Shown here: positions 31,401 through 43,354 of the stretch, in pieces
Layout of the letters: each line of letters starts with the position of its first letter
Position numbering within the stretch: position 1 is the stretch's first letter
Assembly: GCA_018257865.1 (NCBI GenBank)
Contig: JAEUBA010000017.1
Span: 124,001 to 188,000 of the forward strand
Origin: Stereocaulon alpinum
Lineage: Eukaryota; Ascomycota; Lecanoromycetes; Lecanorales; Stereocaulaceae
Length of the DNA: 64,000 nt
Direction: 5' to 3'
Notes under the pieces: model-generated
The model's database searches: none
Seen by the model: the letters and a program-made list of their open reading frames with translations, nothing else
Told to the model about the DNA's origin: nothing
Translations under genes and position numbers: made by a program

Positions 31401-32195
31401 GAGCCCTACCCTACCCCAGCTAAGGTCGATGGGACCACTCCTCGCCTGAACCCTCTGTCTAGGGGCATACACCAAAGCCAAGCACATGGACCAAGCTTGA
31501 CATCATCACCCTTCCAAGAGCAAATAGAACCTAGTCTCAGCATTGAAGGTCGAAGGCATTCTAAATCAAGCGATGAGGATACGGCACGCCTCTTCATTGA
31601 TAACGACGGTCCTGGCACACGGACCTTGAGCAATCCAGATGAGCCCAACGCCAACATCACTAAGGATGAGCATGATTCAGCTACAACCGAAGCGTTCGAA
31701 GCGATTGATGAAGAGTTTTTCGAAGCTCTTCTCAGAGATGAAGATCAATACCGATTCTCGACCGAGGCTATCGAGATACCAGATGTATACTATGCGGAAG
31801 CAGGGTTCTTGCAAGGGGATGTCGACAAGTGGAATGCTGAGGCGCAAGCGACAATCGACAGGCTGACCCAACCACCGAACGACGCAGCAGACGGTGACAA
31901 TGCTGGCCCTTCCACAACAAATGCAGCAGCTTGGCAAGGAGATGATGCGCAGTCTTCCTCCGAAAAGGGGTCTACTGAGGAGCTACCCGCAAACGAGCTC
32001 GAGAGAGATCTTTTCAACACGGGCTCTGATGCCAGTAAGCCCTCGACCAGCTCCGAAGAAGGCCAGGAGGTTGTGGAAGAGCGCTTTTCTGGACCTGAAA
32101 ACATGCGACTGCTTGATCTCCCTTTCGACGCATCTAAGTTTTCGGTGGAGGAAGAAAATTGGTTGTTGGGGCAGGACAGCTCAGACCTCTTTTAG
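28475..32195 (+). CDS. Large hypothetical protein, family 2 member 2
   Basis: Five exons, 28475-28583, 28637-28691, 28745-28778, 28828-28995 and 29043-32195, join in frame to 1172 residues. Introns are 47-53 bp. The N-terminal ~250 residues match the gene at 26002: DVTDFQVGSASWNIDN, FYVLWPCTEWKDF, RPILDFPIF, EWWMRIDPRITWDDIEMRME, FNMLSWRNKK and TRGATPGLID. The remaining ~920 residues are low-complexity: Gln/Pro-rich from about 260 to 500 (including PPPPP runs and many QQ), basic clusters (KRPPKRVRKD, GKRKREPDD) and an acidic C-terminus. The composition resembles disordered nuclear or transcription-associated proteins, but no known domain is visible. The start ATG at 28475 aligns with the paralogue's Met. 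The intron at 28996-29042 sits at the same place and phase as the first intron of the paralogue, supporting common descent. Confidence 0.83.
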
Positions 32196-35100
32196 AACTC
32201 TCATTTCTTCCTCGTTCCATATGAAGTGACAGAGTAGAACGTCTTTGGTTCCGGGCGGTACTAACAATCTCTTTACGGCGTTTGACTGAATTTGGACCGT
32301 TGATTATCATACCAAATAAGACTCTAAAACACATCTTTATGCTCCAAAATATATTTCCATTGACGTTCTTTCCACAGCAACTCACGGCAACAGCCCCTCG
32401 CCACCTCACTAACGTGAAGACTCCCCTACCATCAAGGCCAAGACTCCCTTCGACTCCCTCCACCCAATTTCTCTCCTTTTACTCCATCACTACCCCGCCA
32501 ATACTGAACCAGACTCCAACTCCTCTTTCTTTCCCCTGATGGCCCATCCTCAGTTTGAAAGCCCTTGCCTAGGCTCGAGTTTGTGGAGCCTCGAGAGCGA
32601 TATCCTTCTCCCCACTTTTCATCGTCTTCGGAGATGGAGTCCATGGGAATGGTGTTTGCAGGTAAGATGAGACTTGACTCGAGACTGCTTGAGGAAGGAC
32701 AATACAACATCGCAAGTGTCCGTTTCCGGCAGGAAGCTTCGCGTGCATCTCGATGAGCTTGTCTCCTCTGTTTCTCGTTCTCCACTTCGTGGTCTCTCTC
32801 CTTGCTGCATTTCTTGTCCGTGAAGAGCGGTGGGGCTTCACTGCGATGTTCTCGGTGATGGAGTTTCCGAGATTTGGTGTCGCAGTCATGGAGAGACTCG
32901 CTGTGAAGATGGGAGGAAAGGAGCGGTGGATCTGGCTTCATGGTCAGTTGGGCTCCGGCTCAGGTAATTACAGGCCTCGTGTCCCCCGATCTCCTGCACT
33001 TCTTCCCACGTGCAACATCTGTCTTTCATTTTCCACTTTCTAGCATCCTCCATCTGTCTTCTAACTTCTAACACCTGTCGGCATCTGCTATAATCGCTCA
33101 TCATGCACCATGTACCAATATGTATCATCACCATGTACCACACCATGTTTCATCCCCGTGTACCATACACCAGACATGATCCTACTTACATGTACTATCA
33201 CCACTACGCAAGGAAACCTTGGCCACGTCCCCCAATGTGGAAGACTGTTCACAAGGTATCTTCCGTCCTTTGTTGGGTACGCAAGAGGAGATGAGACTGA
33301 AGGGCGAGAAGCCTTTGTCTTGCGCCTCCGTCTCGAGAAGCCCTATGCCGGTTTCAGCGTTCATTTCGAACAGCACATCGCATTCGAAGCTTATTACATT
33401 TCTTTGTTGTAACGGCTTTATCTCCGTTCATCTTCTCCCACAGCTCTTCGATGGCCATAATGAAGGCCGATGATCGGTAGGTTGAATATCTTGATCAGAA
33501 TGATGCGACCGTAGGATTTTGTAGAGGTGTACAATAAAATCGTGATGCTTGGCAAGTCGGAATATTTGTCTCGCCCCAGTGCAAGTGCCAGACTGGAAAA
33601 TGTTTGTTCCTACGTCGCAACATTAGTACTTGTGAAGAGTCCCGAGGTCAAATGACACACCAGAGGAAGCAATCATCATCATTTGCCGCTCAGTCGTCGG
33701 CAACTTCGGGACATTGAAACGCCATATCGATATGCCTTCAAGACTAATGGCTTGCACGTATCGACAAGGCTTCGAGACGCACCTGTCAAAGGAGCAAATA
33801 AACCAGGAGCAAACTGAGAACCGAAACAATATCCTTGGAGTCTTGTTTCACTTTCTAACGACGCTGAAACAGGTACATTGTATTTGTATGCTGACTATCA
33901 CAAGATTTAGACTTTAGTGAAACAGTTGTCTGTCCAATGGATTTGCCCGCTACTAATGGTTCGCCAAGATCGCTTCGGCGGTAGATTAATACTAGTCATT
34001 TGATCGTTTATTCTCATCTACTCCTCGAAAACTCACCTACTTTTCGTGATCTTTGGCCGACGTGATCCTTTCATCCATGGCAGACACCCACTCAAAGACA
34101 CTTACAAAACAGCCGAGGCCCTAGAAAAGGCCACTTCATGCTCTTAGAGCTGTATAGACAGCTGTTTATGATCGCAAGAAGCCCTGATCGAATACCCAGA
34201 GCTCAATCTATCCGCCTGCTGCTGTACAAGCAGTCTTGTCAAGTTTCACTTCCTTACTACTGTGCGAGTCGCCACACCAGTAGCCACGTGTTACCACTCT
34301 CTGACTGTTCGAAACCCCTGGGATCTCAACGATTGTTGCTTAATTTTCGTTGTTGGTCTCACACAGATCACCCTTTCTGAATTATCAACATGGACAAACA
34401 TCTGTCAATTCCGCACACAGAGCTGGAGCTACCACTAATGACACAGAAAACCTCCGCTAAACGAACAAGCAAGCCGGATCTAGGACCAGAAGACGGCTCG
34501 AGACTCAAACACAACTATGGCGTTCTTTGCAGGCCCTCCAAGTGACCCTAGACGTTGCAAACGTGCATTCAGGGATGCTTGCATTTGAGGAAACTTGGCA
34601 CGAGCACCATCATTACTATCGGTCGTTGAACCTTGTGTGTGATCTGCTCAACAATGAACTCTACCGCTCAGCTCGCAATGGAGTGGATCCGTCGGTGAAG
34701 CCGTAGATGGGCCAATCAAGACCTTGTTTCAGCGTTGAAAAGCTATGACCAAGGCTGAGTCTTGAGGAGTTCGCCTGGAAGCCTTGCCAAGATGAGATTG
34801 AGCGCTCAAAGATCAGGTGCCGAACCCTGACCAGTCTACCGCATCAATTACTAGCAAACGTTCTCGATATTCGGCGATGTTGTATGTGTGCTTAAGTCCA
34901 CCATGGGGTCATTACAAACCAACGGTCTGTGACTCGTTGCCAAACTTTACTGAAAATCACCGTTTGAATTCGCTTTGCCATCATATAGGCGCTGCATTCA
35001 TTTTGATCCTGAAACTCAACTCATTTGTTGACATGATACTCATTGCAAAGGTGCACTCGTGGGTACTTCCACATGAAGAACTCCTGTACGAAAACCATCA

Positions 35101-36465
35101 CAAGCTAATTATCAAGCCGAGATAGCGACTTGCAACAAATCTCTCGATCCCCAGAGCTTCACGTCGTTTTCCCCCAGCGCGTCGCAATATCCGCCGTTTC
35201 ATCGACACTTCCTTCCAAGATCACCTCACATCCACCTATCCTTCCTTAACACCTAACTTTTACATATTATTACTCAAGCTCAGGTACAGCTGGCTAACAT
35301 ACAAGACTCCCGAGCGCCAAACGCTACAAAATCTACGTTTGGAACTTCACCGGTGGTCCAGGCAATCTGACCTGGACCTCTCATCATCAAGTCCTCTGGT
35401 GGTGGAACAGCCGCAGACTTTTCTATCGACATACGAAAGCAACAAGATACCGCCATGGGTAACCAGCAGTCATTCTCTGGAGGGAGGCGGGTTTTAGAAC
35501 ACGAGGGACAGTGGAGGCACGGAGGTAGCGATGAGATGTAATTGTCTGGATCAATCCTCGGGTTCAGATCACTACGCATGTATATAGATCAAGAAATTTA
35601 CCGTTGTACAACAAAATATCCCAATTGAATTGCACATTGCCATACAATCCAACCGTGCCTATCCAGTGACATCCTAACAACAGTGCCCATGACAGCAGCC
35701 ACGGAAGCAACTGCGTGACTCCCGATGCATGGCTTGTCCGATCCTGAAGCATTGCTGAGTGCGTTTCCCCAAGTTCCTCGGGCGCCCCGTCGTTCAATCC
35801 TCCGTAGTTAAGGAGAGTGTAAGAGGCAGATCCATTCGGGTCTCAAGGCCCAGACATACCCCTCTGGCCGTTCCTCAATATAGAATAGCTACTGACCCTC
35901 CCGCCCTGCAATCGTCTCATCCTCTTGCTGACTTATTTACATTTTCCGGGTGTCCTTGCCCTTTACGTGGCCAAGATAGATCTTTTGGTGATCTTCTGTT
36001 GTAGTATCATCTCCACTGTAGACGTTGAGGTTGTCGAGCTTCTGGGGACATCTTCTGCCCATTCGGACCGGATATTTGGGCCTGGCCTTGTAGCTGTCTT
36101 TATCTCTTCATACAGGTCCTTATTCCCTTCCCTATGCCATCTTGAAGTGTAGCAATAAAGTGATGGTAGATTGATGTGTTGAGGTCCCAGCCTTGTCTTG
36201 GCATATCCCTGCTAGTGTCGCATAAGACATTTAGTATTGTGGCAACGCGTGTTGATCTCTGTTCGGGCAACACATGTGTAGCTACCCCGCGAAAATACTA
36301 GCTTAGACACTTACTCATCGAAAGAAGAGATCCGGAAGCATATCCTTTTGTTCAAAGGACAGCCTTTCTTCTAAGTAGCCATCATTTGTTGCGACGGCTT
36401 TGTCTTCGAACAACGAATGATATACATTTTTTGTCTCTCAATACCTTCATAGCGATCTTGACCGA
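32196..36465. other. Long gene-poor interval
   Basis: 4.3 kb with no gene I can support strongly. One minus-strand frame (32432-32941) is listed separately at low confidence. Other short frames (33110-33412, 33714-33917, 34138-34380, 34817-35125) lack start context, splice signals or motifs. Around 33100-33180 the text has short imprecise CATGTACCA-type repeats. The 3' part is the promoter of the gene at 36466. Confidence 0.4.
32432..32941 (-). CDS. Possible small hypothetical protein
   Basis: An uninterrupted frame of 169 codons starts with ATG at 32941, convergent with the gene ending at 32195. The product is hydrophilic and rich in Ser, Glu, Arg and Lys, with no hydrophobic segment and no known motif. 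Length and start codon are the only support; composition is compatible with either a disordered protein or chance. Confidence 0.25.
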   Translation of the reverse strand: MKPDPPLLSSHLHSESLHDCDTKSRKLHHREHRSEAPPLFTDKKCSKERDHEVENEKQRRQAHRDAREASCRKRTLAMLYCPSSSSLESSLILPANTIPMDSISEDDEKWGEGYRSRGSTNSSLGKGFQTEDGPSGERKRSWSLVQYWRGSDGVKGEKLGGGSRRESWP

Positions 36466-38957
36466 ATGAACGAAAGTATGAGGGAGTCACCACATCAGGA
36501 ACCAGCCGACTCCGGGAAGGTCACAGCGACCTCAACAGAGATGGCCGGAGTAGATAATTTTCTATGTAAGCTCTCTGAGATCTTGCAATATAGCCTATTA
36601 ACTTCTCATCAGCCAATATCGCCCGCTCCCATGTCGAGTCTGGAACTTTGGTGCCTCGTCATGGTGTTGAGAAGCCCTGGAAAATTTCACGATGGGACAA
36701 GGCTGGAACGTTTGGTATGGCGTCCAAGGTGTTGAAGGACGCACGACCGGGAGCAATGGAGGCACTGGGAAAGTTGATGACCGAGCTTTCATCAATGCAC
36801 CCAACACACAAGCGATTATTCAGGAGGTTCAGACTTCTACAAGCCCTTGTGAATGGAGACGTACTTGAAGCAGCTCGATCGGTCGTCGAATACAAACAAT
36901 CAAGGGCTCCCGTTCAACAGAGGATCTTCAGTGTTCTGCCTCGTTCGGTCGCTCCGACCGTGGAAGAAGGGTCCACATGTGCCAAAACTCCGACACCTGC
37001 TCTCGTGAAGGTAGTTGCACCTAGTGGCTCCCAGAACGGCGAGAAGAGAAAGCGCGTGGATGACGAGAATTCTATTGAAAGTCTAAGTTCAGCTCCCACA
37101 CTGATGGAGCGCCCTAGAAAGCAGTTGAAGGTTGCCTTGTCGACTACCGCTGAGGTAGTCAGACTCAACAGCCCCAAGACAGGACAGAAGAGGAAGAACG
37201 TAGAAGAGGAGTTCTCGGTCAATATCTCGAAGTCGGCTTCTACAGCCGTGGAGCGCCCTAGAAAGCAGTTGAAGATTGCCTTGTCTACCACCGCTGAGGT
37301 AGTCAGATTCAATAGCCCCAAGACAGGACAGAAGAGGAAGAACATGGAAGAGGAGTTCTCGGTCAATATCTCGAAGTCGACTTCTGCAGCCGAGGAGACA
37401 ACAAATAAACGGGTGAAATTCGACATTTCTGCGACTACCACCAGAACCTCTCTCGACCAGAAGTTAGAGGAAGTGAGCAAGAAGTTGCAAGAGGACGACT
37501 CACTCGAGAGAGCACAAATCGTGTCAAAGAGGACGGGATCGACCGATCGGCTGAAAGACGCTGGATCACCTACGGCTACCATGGGTGTCAATCTAAATCC
37601 TGCTGAGAGTGGAAAAGGGCCAGAAATGACTACCTCCGTCAACACGTCGAATGCAGCTTATACGACCGTACAGAGAGCCATTGAGCAATTGAAAGCTTCA
37701 ATGCCTGCGGACATCGACACGTCAGCCTCGCGCTATCTGGACATAGAGACTAACCTACGGACAGAACTTCTGAAGCTACTGGATGGCATTGATGCAGATA
37801 GCTCTATTCATCCTTCTCTAGGAGAACTCATCAAAGAGAAACACCAGAAGCAAGGGAACACAGAAGGAGCCACCCTGGAATCCCAACTGTTATACACGCA
37901 CGGGACGCCCGCACACATCTTAGAGTCTGATACGATCGAAAATCAGTCTCCATCTCCTCTGATGGTTGGAGATGATGTTGCTCCCGAGATATGTAACAAT
38001 AAGAGAACGAGAGATCCTACGTCAAATGGAGGTCATCCAGAGGTGCGACAGGATGGACACGATATGAACGATGCCTCTGAGCGTAAGGAAATAGAGCAAT
38101 TCAGCCAGCACCAGTCATTTCCCAACCTTGTTATTGGCGAATGGCTTCAGGATGATCGCCCATTAGGATCGCCGAGGGTCATAATCAACGGTCTCCCACC
38201 CCCTAGGAAGAGAAGATCTTCGAATGCTCGCATCACAGCACTGGCAGAAGGGTCTCCTCTACAGGCGTTGGCGCAAAAGGATCACACTACGGAAAAATTA
38301 AGCCAAAGAGTCCCTGATTCCGTTGCGACCAGACCACGTGAGACGACAGAAGCCAACGTCGAGGATTTCAAGGCCAATTTCCTTCATGGGAGTGAACAAT
38401 TAAGAGCAAGGAAAGCACCGAGCGAGATAGGAACCATGATTCCTGCGTACAAGGAGCCAAAGAATGTGGATGAAGCAATTGAACGCTGGTTTGCCGCCGT
38501 TCAGAAGAAGCGAGAAGTTGAATGGAGGAGAGAAGCACATAAGAAGAGGAGAGAAGCTCAAAGAAGGCAGGCAGAGTCTCAATCACAGAAGAGAGATTCC
38601 AGACCTGTCAGGTGCAGTTGGAAGCTTAGCGAGGCTTTTCAGACGTTGTTCCAGTCGAAGAGAAAAATCAACAATCTACCAGCAAAGTACGGAGCCGAGG
38701 TTGGGGCCAAAGTTCGCCTTGATGTAAGCATCTCTGCCATGGAAACTGCTACTAATGCTTCAATGGTTGATCGTGTTATTTAGGGTTTCTCCTCGCCAGC
38801 TAGAGGCTGGTTCCACGAATCAAATGCCGCTAGAAGGAACAATGACCCTCGGAGGCTTAGTACCCACCATTCTTTAGAAGTCTTTGAGGATCATCTACAC
38901 AAGTGCGATCAGCGCAAGTCTTTCAGCAGCAGATACGAGAGCCAAATCCTCCAGTGA
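36466..38957 (+). CDS. Hypothetical protein with 48-residue internal repeats
   Basis: Three exons, 36466-36565, 36613-38723 and 38784-38957, join in frame to 794 residues. Introns are 47 bp (GTAAGC donor, CATCAG acceptor) and 60 bp (GTAAGC, TACTAAT branch, TTTAG). Without the second intron the frame would end at 38783; splicing adds a 58-codon exon ending KSFSSRYESQILQ, which reads as natural protein. The N-terminal ~120 residues are compact and helical (ISRWDKAGTFGMASK, LFRRFRLLQALVNGD). Residues about 185-285 hold two nearly identical 48-residue repeats, each with ERPRKQLK, ALSTTAEVVR, NSPKTGQKRKN and EEEFSVNISKS, plus decayed partial copies on either side. The basic clusters resemble nuclear localisation signals. 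The C-terminus has a Lys/Arg/Glu coiled-coil-like helix (AAVQKKREVEWRREAHKKRR). No known domain; function unknown. Confidence 0.78.
37107..37394 (+). repeat. In-frame tandem repeat, 144 bp x 2
   Basis: Two copies of a 144-bp unit begin at 37107 and 37251 (GAGCGCCCTAGAAAGCAG in both) and differ at a small number of positions. The unit is 48 codons, so copy number can change without shifting the frame. The preceding segment KRKRVDDENSIESLSSA and the following one NKRVKFD are divergent partial copies. Confidence 0.9.
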
Positions 38958-39049
38958 TCGTCCTCGCGTCTCACGATCGTGGCTCTTACGAATCAACTTC
39001 CTACGAATCTACCACCTAAGAACCTGCTTGCAAAGATCCCTCTTCCTAC

Positions 39050-39300
39050 TTTACGATCCTGCTTCTTACGATCTCACTTCCTACCTTACGATCGTGCTTC
39101 CTACCATCTTGGTATCTAATTTACGATCCAGCCTCCTACGATCTTGCTCCTCACGATCTTACTCCTCACAATTTTGCTCCTCACGATCTTACTCCTCACG
39201 ATCTTACTCCTCACGATCTTACTCTCACGATTTACTTCTCACGATTTTACTTCCGACAATCTTACATCTTACGATTCTACTTCCTACACCACTACCTCCA
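39050..39300. repeat. 15-bp minisatellite, CTCCTCACGATCTTA type
   Basis: Degenerate tandem copies of a unit close to GATCTTACTCCTCAC run through this stretch, with the cleanest copies at about 39140-39230 and more diverged ones (TTACGATC, CTTCCTACG) on both sides back to about 38970. The unit length is a multiple of three, so open frames here are artefacts of the repeat. Confidence 0.85.
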
Positions 39301-39600
39301 ACGAGCCTGATCCCTTAAATCTACTTCCTACGAACACACCTACTCGACAGACAACTTGCGGACACTGAGAAGTATCCTTCATACAAGGGCATACGAATCA
39401 TACAAAAGAGAAGGAGCATAGAAAAAGCGCAAGGGTGGATGGGAGCCACGGGACTATGAAGGGCTGTGCTCTGCATAGCAAGCGTTGTTGCGAAATCTCT
39501 ACTGCGCAGAGCGTTGGCGCATATTGGGAGTGCAACTTTGGCATTGCTCTATTCAAACATACATTTCTACATCTGGACACGATATTCTCGGTACAGAGGG

Positions 39601-39871
39601 CATGTTTCTACATTGTTCCCTCGTCCACCATGTCGGCGCATGCTAGGGTTGATTACGAGGCGTTTCTCTGGGGATTGTTGACAGAGCCTTCTCTCTGTTA
39701 CAATTTTAGATAGATCAAATGGTACATGATCTACACATATTGAGGACATGTTTCTACATTGTATCCTCGTCCATCATGTCGGCGCATGCTAGGGTTGATC
39801 ACGAGGCGTTTCTCTGGGGATTGCTGACAGAGCCTTCTCTCTGTAAAAATTCTAGATAGCTCAAGATTCAC
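39601..39871. repeat. 146-bp direct tandem duplication
   Basis: The sequence starting CATGTTTCTACATTGT at 39601 recurs at 39747. Both copies contain TCGGCGCATGCTAGGGTTGA and the segment ending ACAGAGCCTTCTCTCTGT. The copies differ at scattered positions, several of them C/T differences. Confidence 0.88.
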
Positions 39872-41244
39872 ACAATCTACACACCCTCCCACAATTCCAA
39901 CGTTTCACAAGATTCTTTTCGCGATCTCCGTAAACGCTACGGCGAATCTTGCTCTGACACAAGGCAAAAAGCGGTCTACCATTTACTTCCAAGTGACGCA
40001 CCCTATCGGAGCGATCATCAAGGCCCACTGACGCCACACCTTCTCCACATAATGCATCCACTCTTTAGAATGAATTCACTGCCGATTTATCACTTCGTTG
40101 AAGAAATGAAGCTTTGTGACTGTAGGATGGGCAGCAAGGGTCTTCAAGGCATGCATGCAACGCCGCACTCTGATGTGACGTCTCCGATGCCTGATGTTGT
40201 ATCTATGGACAGAAAGTTGGAATGTAGGGACCGTAGACTATGAAATGTCCTAAATTGATCGGCTGATCAATAGGTATGGTGATAGATCGCGTTGCACACC
40301 CAACGCACAGCCCCCACTGGCTTGAGCGCATCGCGCAATGACACCTTCTTGGAGAGCGGGCATAGCAATTAATGCAGCTTTCGCACGTAAGGTCTTCAAT
40401 CGAATACGAGAGAGTACCAGTGGAAGTGCTGTTGAAGGAGATTGTATGCGGATAGAGAAGCTGGATTCGGAACTTTCATATTTCCTGTCGGCGTGGTCCG
40501 GACAACAAAGCAAGTGATGCATGCAATCATTTTCGAGAAACTTCTTTGTAGAATTAAAGTTTGACTTTGGCATCGTATTGCTAAAAATTATGCTTCGTCT
40601 CTAAATCGATAGAACAGTTGGACCTTCTTGCACAGATCTTGCCTATGCCTCCTTTCTACATCTCCAGCAGAGCCTTCATTCGAGGGAATAAGCCTCCAGA
40701 ACTACTACCATTGTATTCTCGCCACTAGAATGGCTTGAATAAGGCAGTGATGAACAATGAGCACGTGGTAGTTGCTACACAAGCTTAGCTGCGAGCCAAG
40801 ATCAACTCTCAAAATTTCACCCATTGGAATGTGCATGCGTTCGAACCGTTCGACTTTTGGTCCAATTGGCTGTCATAAAGACACCCCTTGTCTTCGACTT
40901 ATCGATCGCCAAAATCGTATCAGAACGTGCACAGAGGTGCGTTGCACTTAGCCAGTCGCTCAAATATTGAACCTTGACGACAGCTTCCGCAAAGCAGTAC
41001 AAATCAGCGCGGTACGAATTGCGCCACCACAGACTGCAAAAAGTCATCCTTGACAAGATTCCAGGTATCTTTGTGTACTCACAGCGGGATGCGGATCAGT
41101 TTGCAGTATATTGGTTCTACGTGCGATCGATGTCAAGGGAACCGCACGCAAGACTTCCTGTTGTGGGGGCGACCACATCTGGGAAATCGTCCGCAGTCTA
41201 CCAATCATTGCGCTTGCAGTAATTGTGTTCCTAACACTATTAAT

Positions 41245-42335
41245 GGGGTTTACCAGTATTTTGACCGGTACCACTACTTTAGGCCATTCCTAGTAAGGAC
41301 CACCCCTTGATTATTGAATAACCTACCACCACCATGCTAATCCTACTATGTTAGTTGCGGCCCTCCTAGATGACTATCTGAACAACCTCCCTATCGATGG
41401 AAGAGGTCCCCCGCCGCCGCCGCCGCCGCCAGTACCCTGGCGCGTAACACCGAATCCTGCGCCTGCATGACTATCCCTACAACCTAAAGATCCAAATGTT
41501 GACTCCAACCACTCGGAAGCGCAGCTACTACACACGCGTCGACGAAAAGCATACTATTTACCGACCGCCTCCTTCTAGAGGATACCAATCGGATACTGTT
41601 CAAAGCCAATCTCTTCAAGGAAGAACGCAAGCGCAAGCGAGATAACCCTTCAAGTCAGAGCTCCTTCAGGACCGCGTTTGAAAGACTGATTACACCGACG
41701 ATAGAAGAGAGAACAATTAGAAGGAAGCTGAAGACAAGGCTGCAGCTGTAGTAAAGACGGAGATAGTTCAGGCAAGGAAGATCTCGCTACCCGCAAGGCT
41801 GCAACAGCTGTTGATAGACATCGCCGTCTAATTACCAGAGCAGGCAAGCAATACGCAATTGAAGCACAATCTCGGATCGCCGCAGTTAAGAAACAACAAG
41901 TTGCTAAGTAATAGAAGCGTGCTACGGAGGAAAAGAACAGACAGCGAGCACTCCGAGCAAGCATACAGCGAGCACTCCGGGCAAGCATACCACCGCCAGC
42001 TAAGCGCTAATAAGAGGAGAGATCTGCTACACCTAATCGCGTCAATCCAAGACTACGCTGCATACAATCATGGGGTGGAGTTGGTGGATGCGAGCAAAAA
42101 GGTTTGATGGCAGGGCAATTTGACGAGTAGTTGGCGGCGGCGACAGCAAGGGTAATGGGCGCAGGCGGAAGTTGTGACTACATAGGGACCTTAAGCTACA
42201 TATATTCTATCGTTCTAGCTGTTGAGATCTTTAAATGATTAATGATTAATTATTTAATACATAATATTGAGGAGTTCCTTTTTTAACTAGTAATGGCTTG
42301 AAGTAGTGGTACCGGTCAGAATAGTGGTAAACCCC
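41245..42335. mobile_element. 1.09-kb DNA transposon relic with terminal inverted repeats
   Basis: The left end reads GGGGTTTACCAGTATTTTGA and the inverted right end reads GGGGTTTACCACTATTCTGA. The match continues through CCGGTACCACTACTT and past CATT-CTAGT for about 50 bp with few mismatches. Inside is a frame of the kind FKANLFKEERKRKRD running into stops (about 41540-41750), which could be a remnant of the basic C-terminal part of a DDE transposase, though that is inference. No intact transposase exists, so the copy is non-autonomous. I could not identify a clear target-site duplication. Confidence 0.7.
41410..41430. repeat. (CCG)n microsatellite
   Basis: A pure run of about seven CCG/CGC triplets within the inverted-repeat element. 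Confidence 0.9.
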
Positions 42336-43354
42336 GTCATTGATTATTCAAGACAGCGAAACCCGCCCAATTGCGGAATTAATAGGCAGCCGTTATCAGA
42401 GTGACTACATTAGGCGGGGACGTTCGCAACGTGCCCATGCATGATGAAAAGTTCACCAAGTCCGCCGCCCAGATGCTCAACAACAGTACAAACCAGTGTA
42501 ACACTATCGGAAGGTCTTTCGGATGTGGAAATCCTACGCATAAACGTGCATTGCAGTAGTGACAAGCAGGGAACGAGTTTGCAGAGCCTTGCATGACCGA
42601 TTCCTGGCTTGGAACGTCGATTTTCTGCCTTCACCTTAAATTCTTACCTTCACCGAGGGCTCGAAGTATCCTCTCACTCGAGGGGTGGTAATGCTTGTAC
42701 GATTCATTCACAAGTGACAAGCCTTGGAAGTTTACTCTATGGCCAACGGCTGAGATCTCGCTCGAGCCATGGTCTCTCCGCTCTCCCCCTACAAGTAGGG
42801 CTTCTTTGAGGACATGACGGATCCGAAAGTGTATGAAGGCCAGTTACGTAGATTCTTAGCATATACACAGGACTGGGAGGCTCGACACTGCCCTGTAGAC
42901 GACCAATCTATCCCTGAGATCAATGTTTCCGAACTTCACTTGTAGTACCATCCTTCGGTGTAGCTCGGGAGCTTCTTTGGCTGTGACAATGCCAACAACA
43001 AACCGTGACTAGCGGAGTGATGGGCAAATGTATCCGATGAAGGATGCTGCTGACACAAATTTTTGTTAGTGTGTTTTGCCGCTATGATTTTCCCCTCCCC
43101 CACGTCACTGCTTGCACAAGATCACAGGGTTTCGAGGCTTCCTTCATTCCATCATTGAGCAGAGAAGGCGGAGCACTGGAAAGCATTTAAGACCCAAAGG
43201 TCTCCCTCTTCTTCTTCTTCCTCTTCCCATCAAGCTTTCGGCACAACAAGCCAGATCCAAGACCTGCCTCCTCCACAGCTCTACTTCTTTAACACCAGAG
43301 CTGTCTGATGAGATTCAAACACTCTGTCTGTCATCTTTCTTGAGCCCTTACATC

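Larger units (their letters stand above)
38958..41244. other. Repeat-rich gene-poor interval
   Basis: Contains the 15-bp minisatellite and the 146-bp tandem duplication listed separately. Small frames such as 39435-39713 fall inside these repeats. The minus-strand frame at 40250-40573 (107 codons, ATG) has no known motif. No gene is called. Confidence 0.4.

Noticed and set aside
36914..37645. 243-codon minus-strand frame opposite the repeat gene
   Set aside because: Its repeats are the antisense of the 144-bp coding repeat; the plus strand has consistent splice sites and the longer frame.
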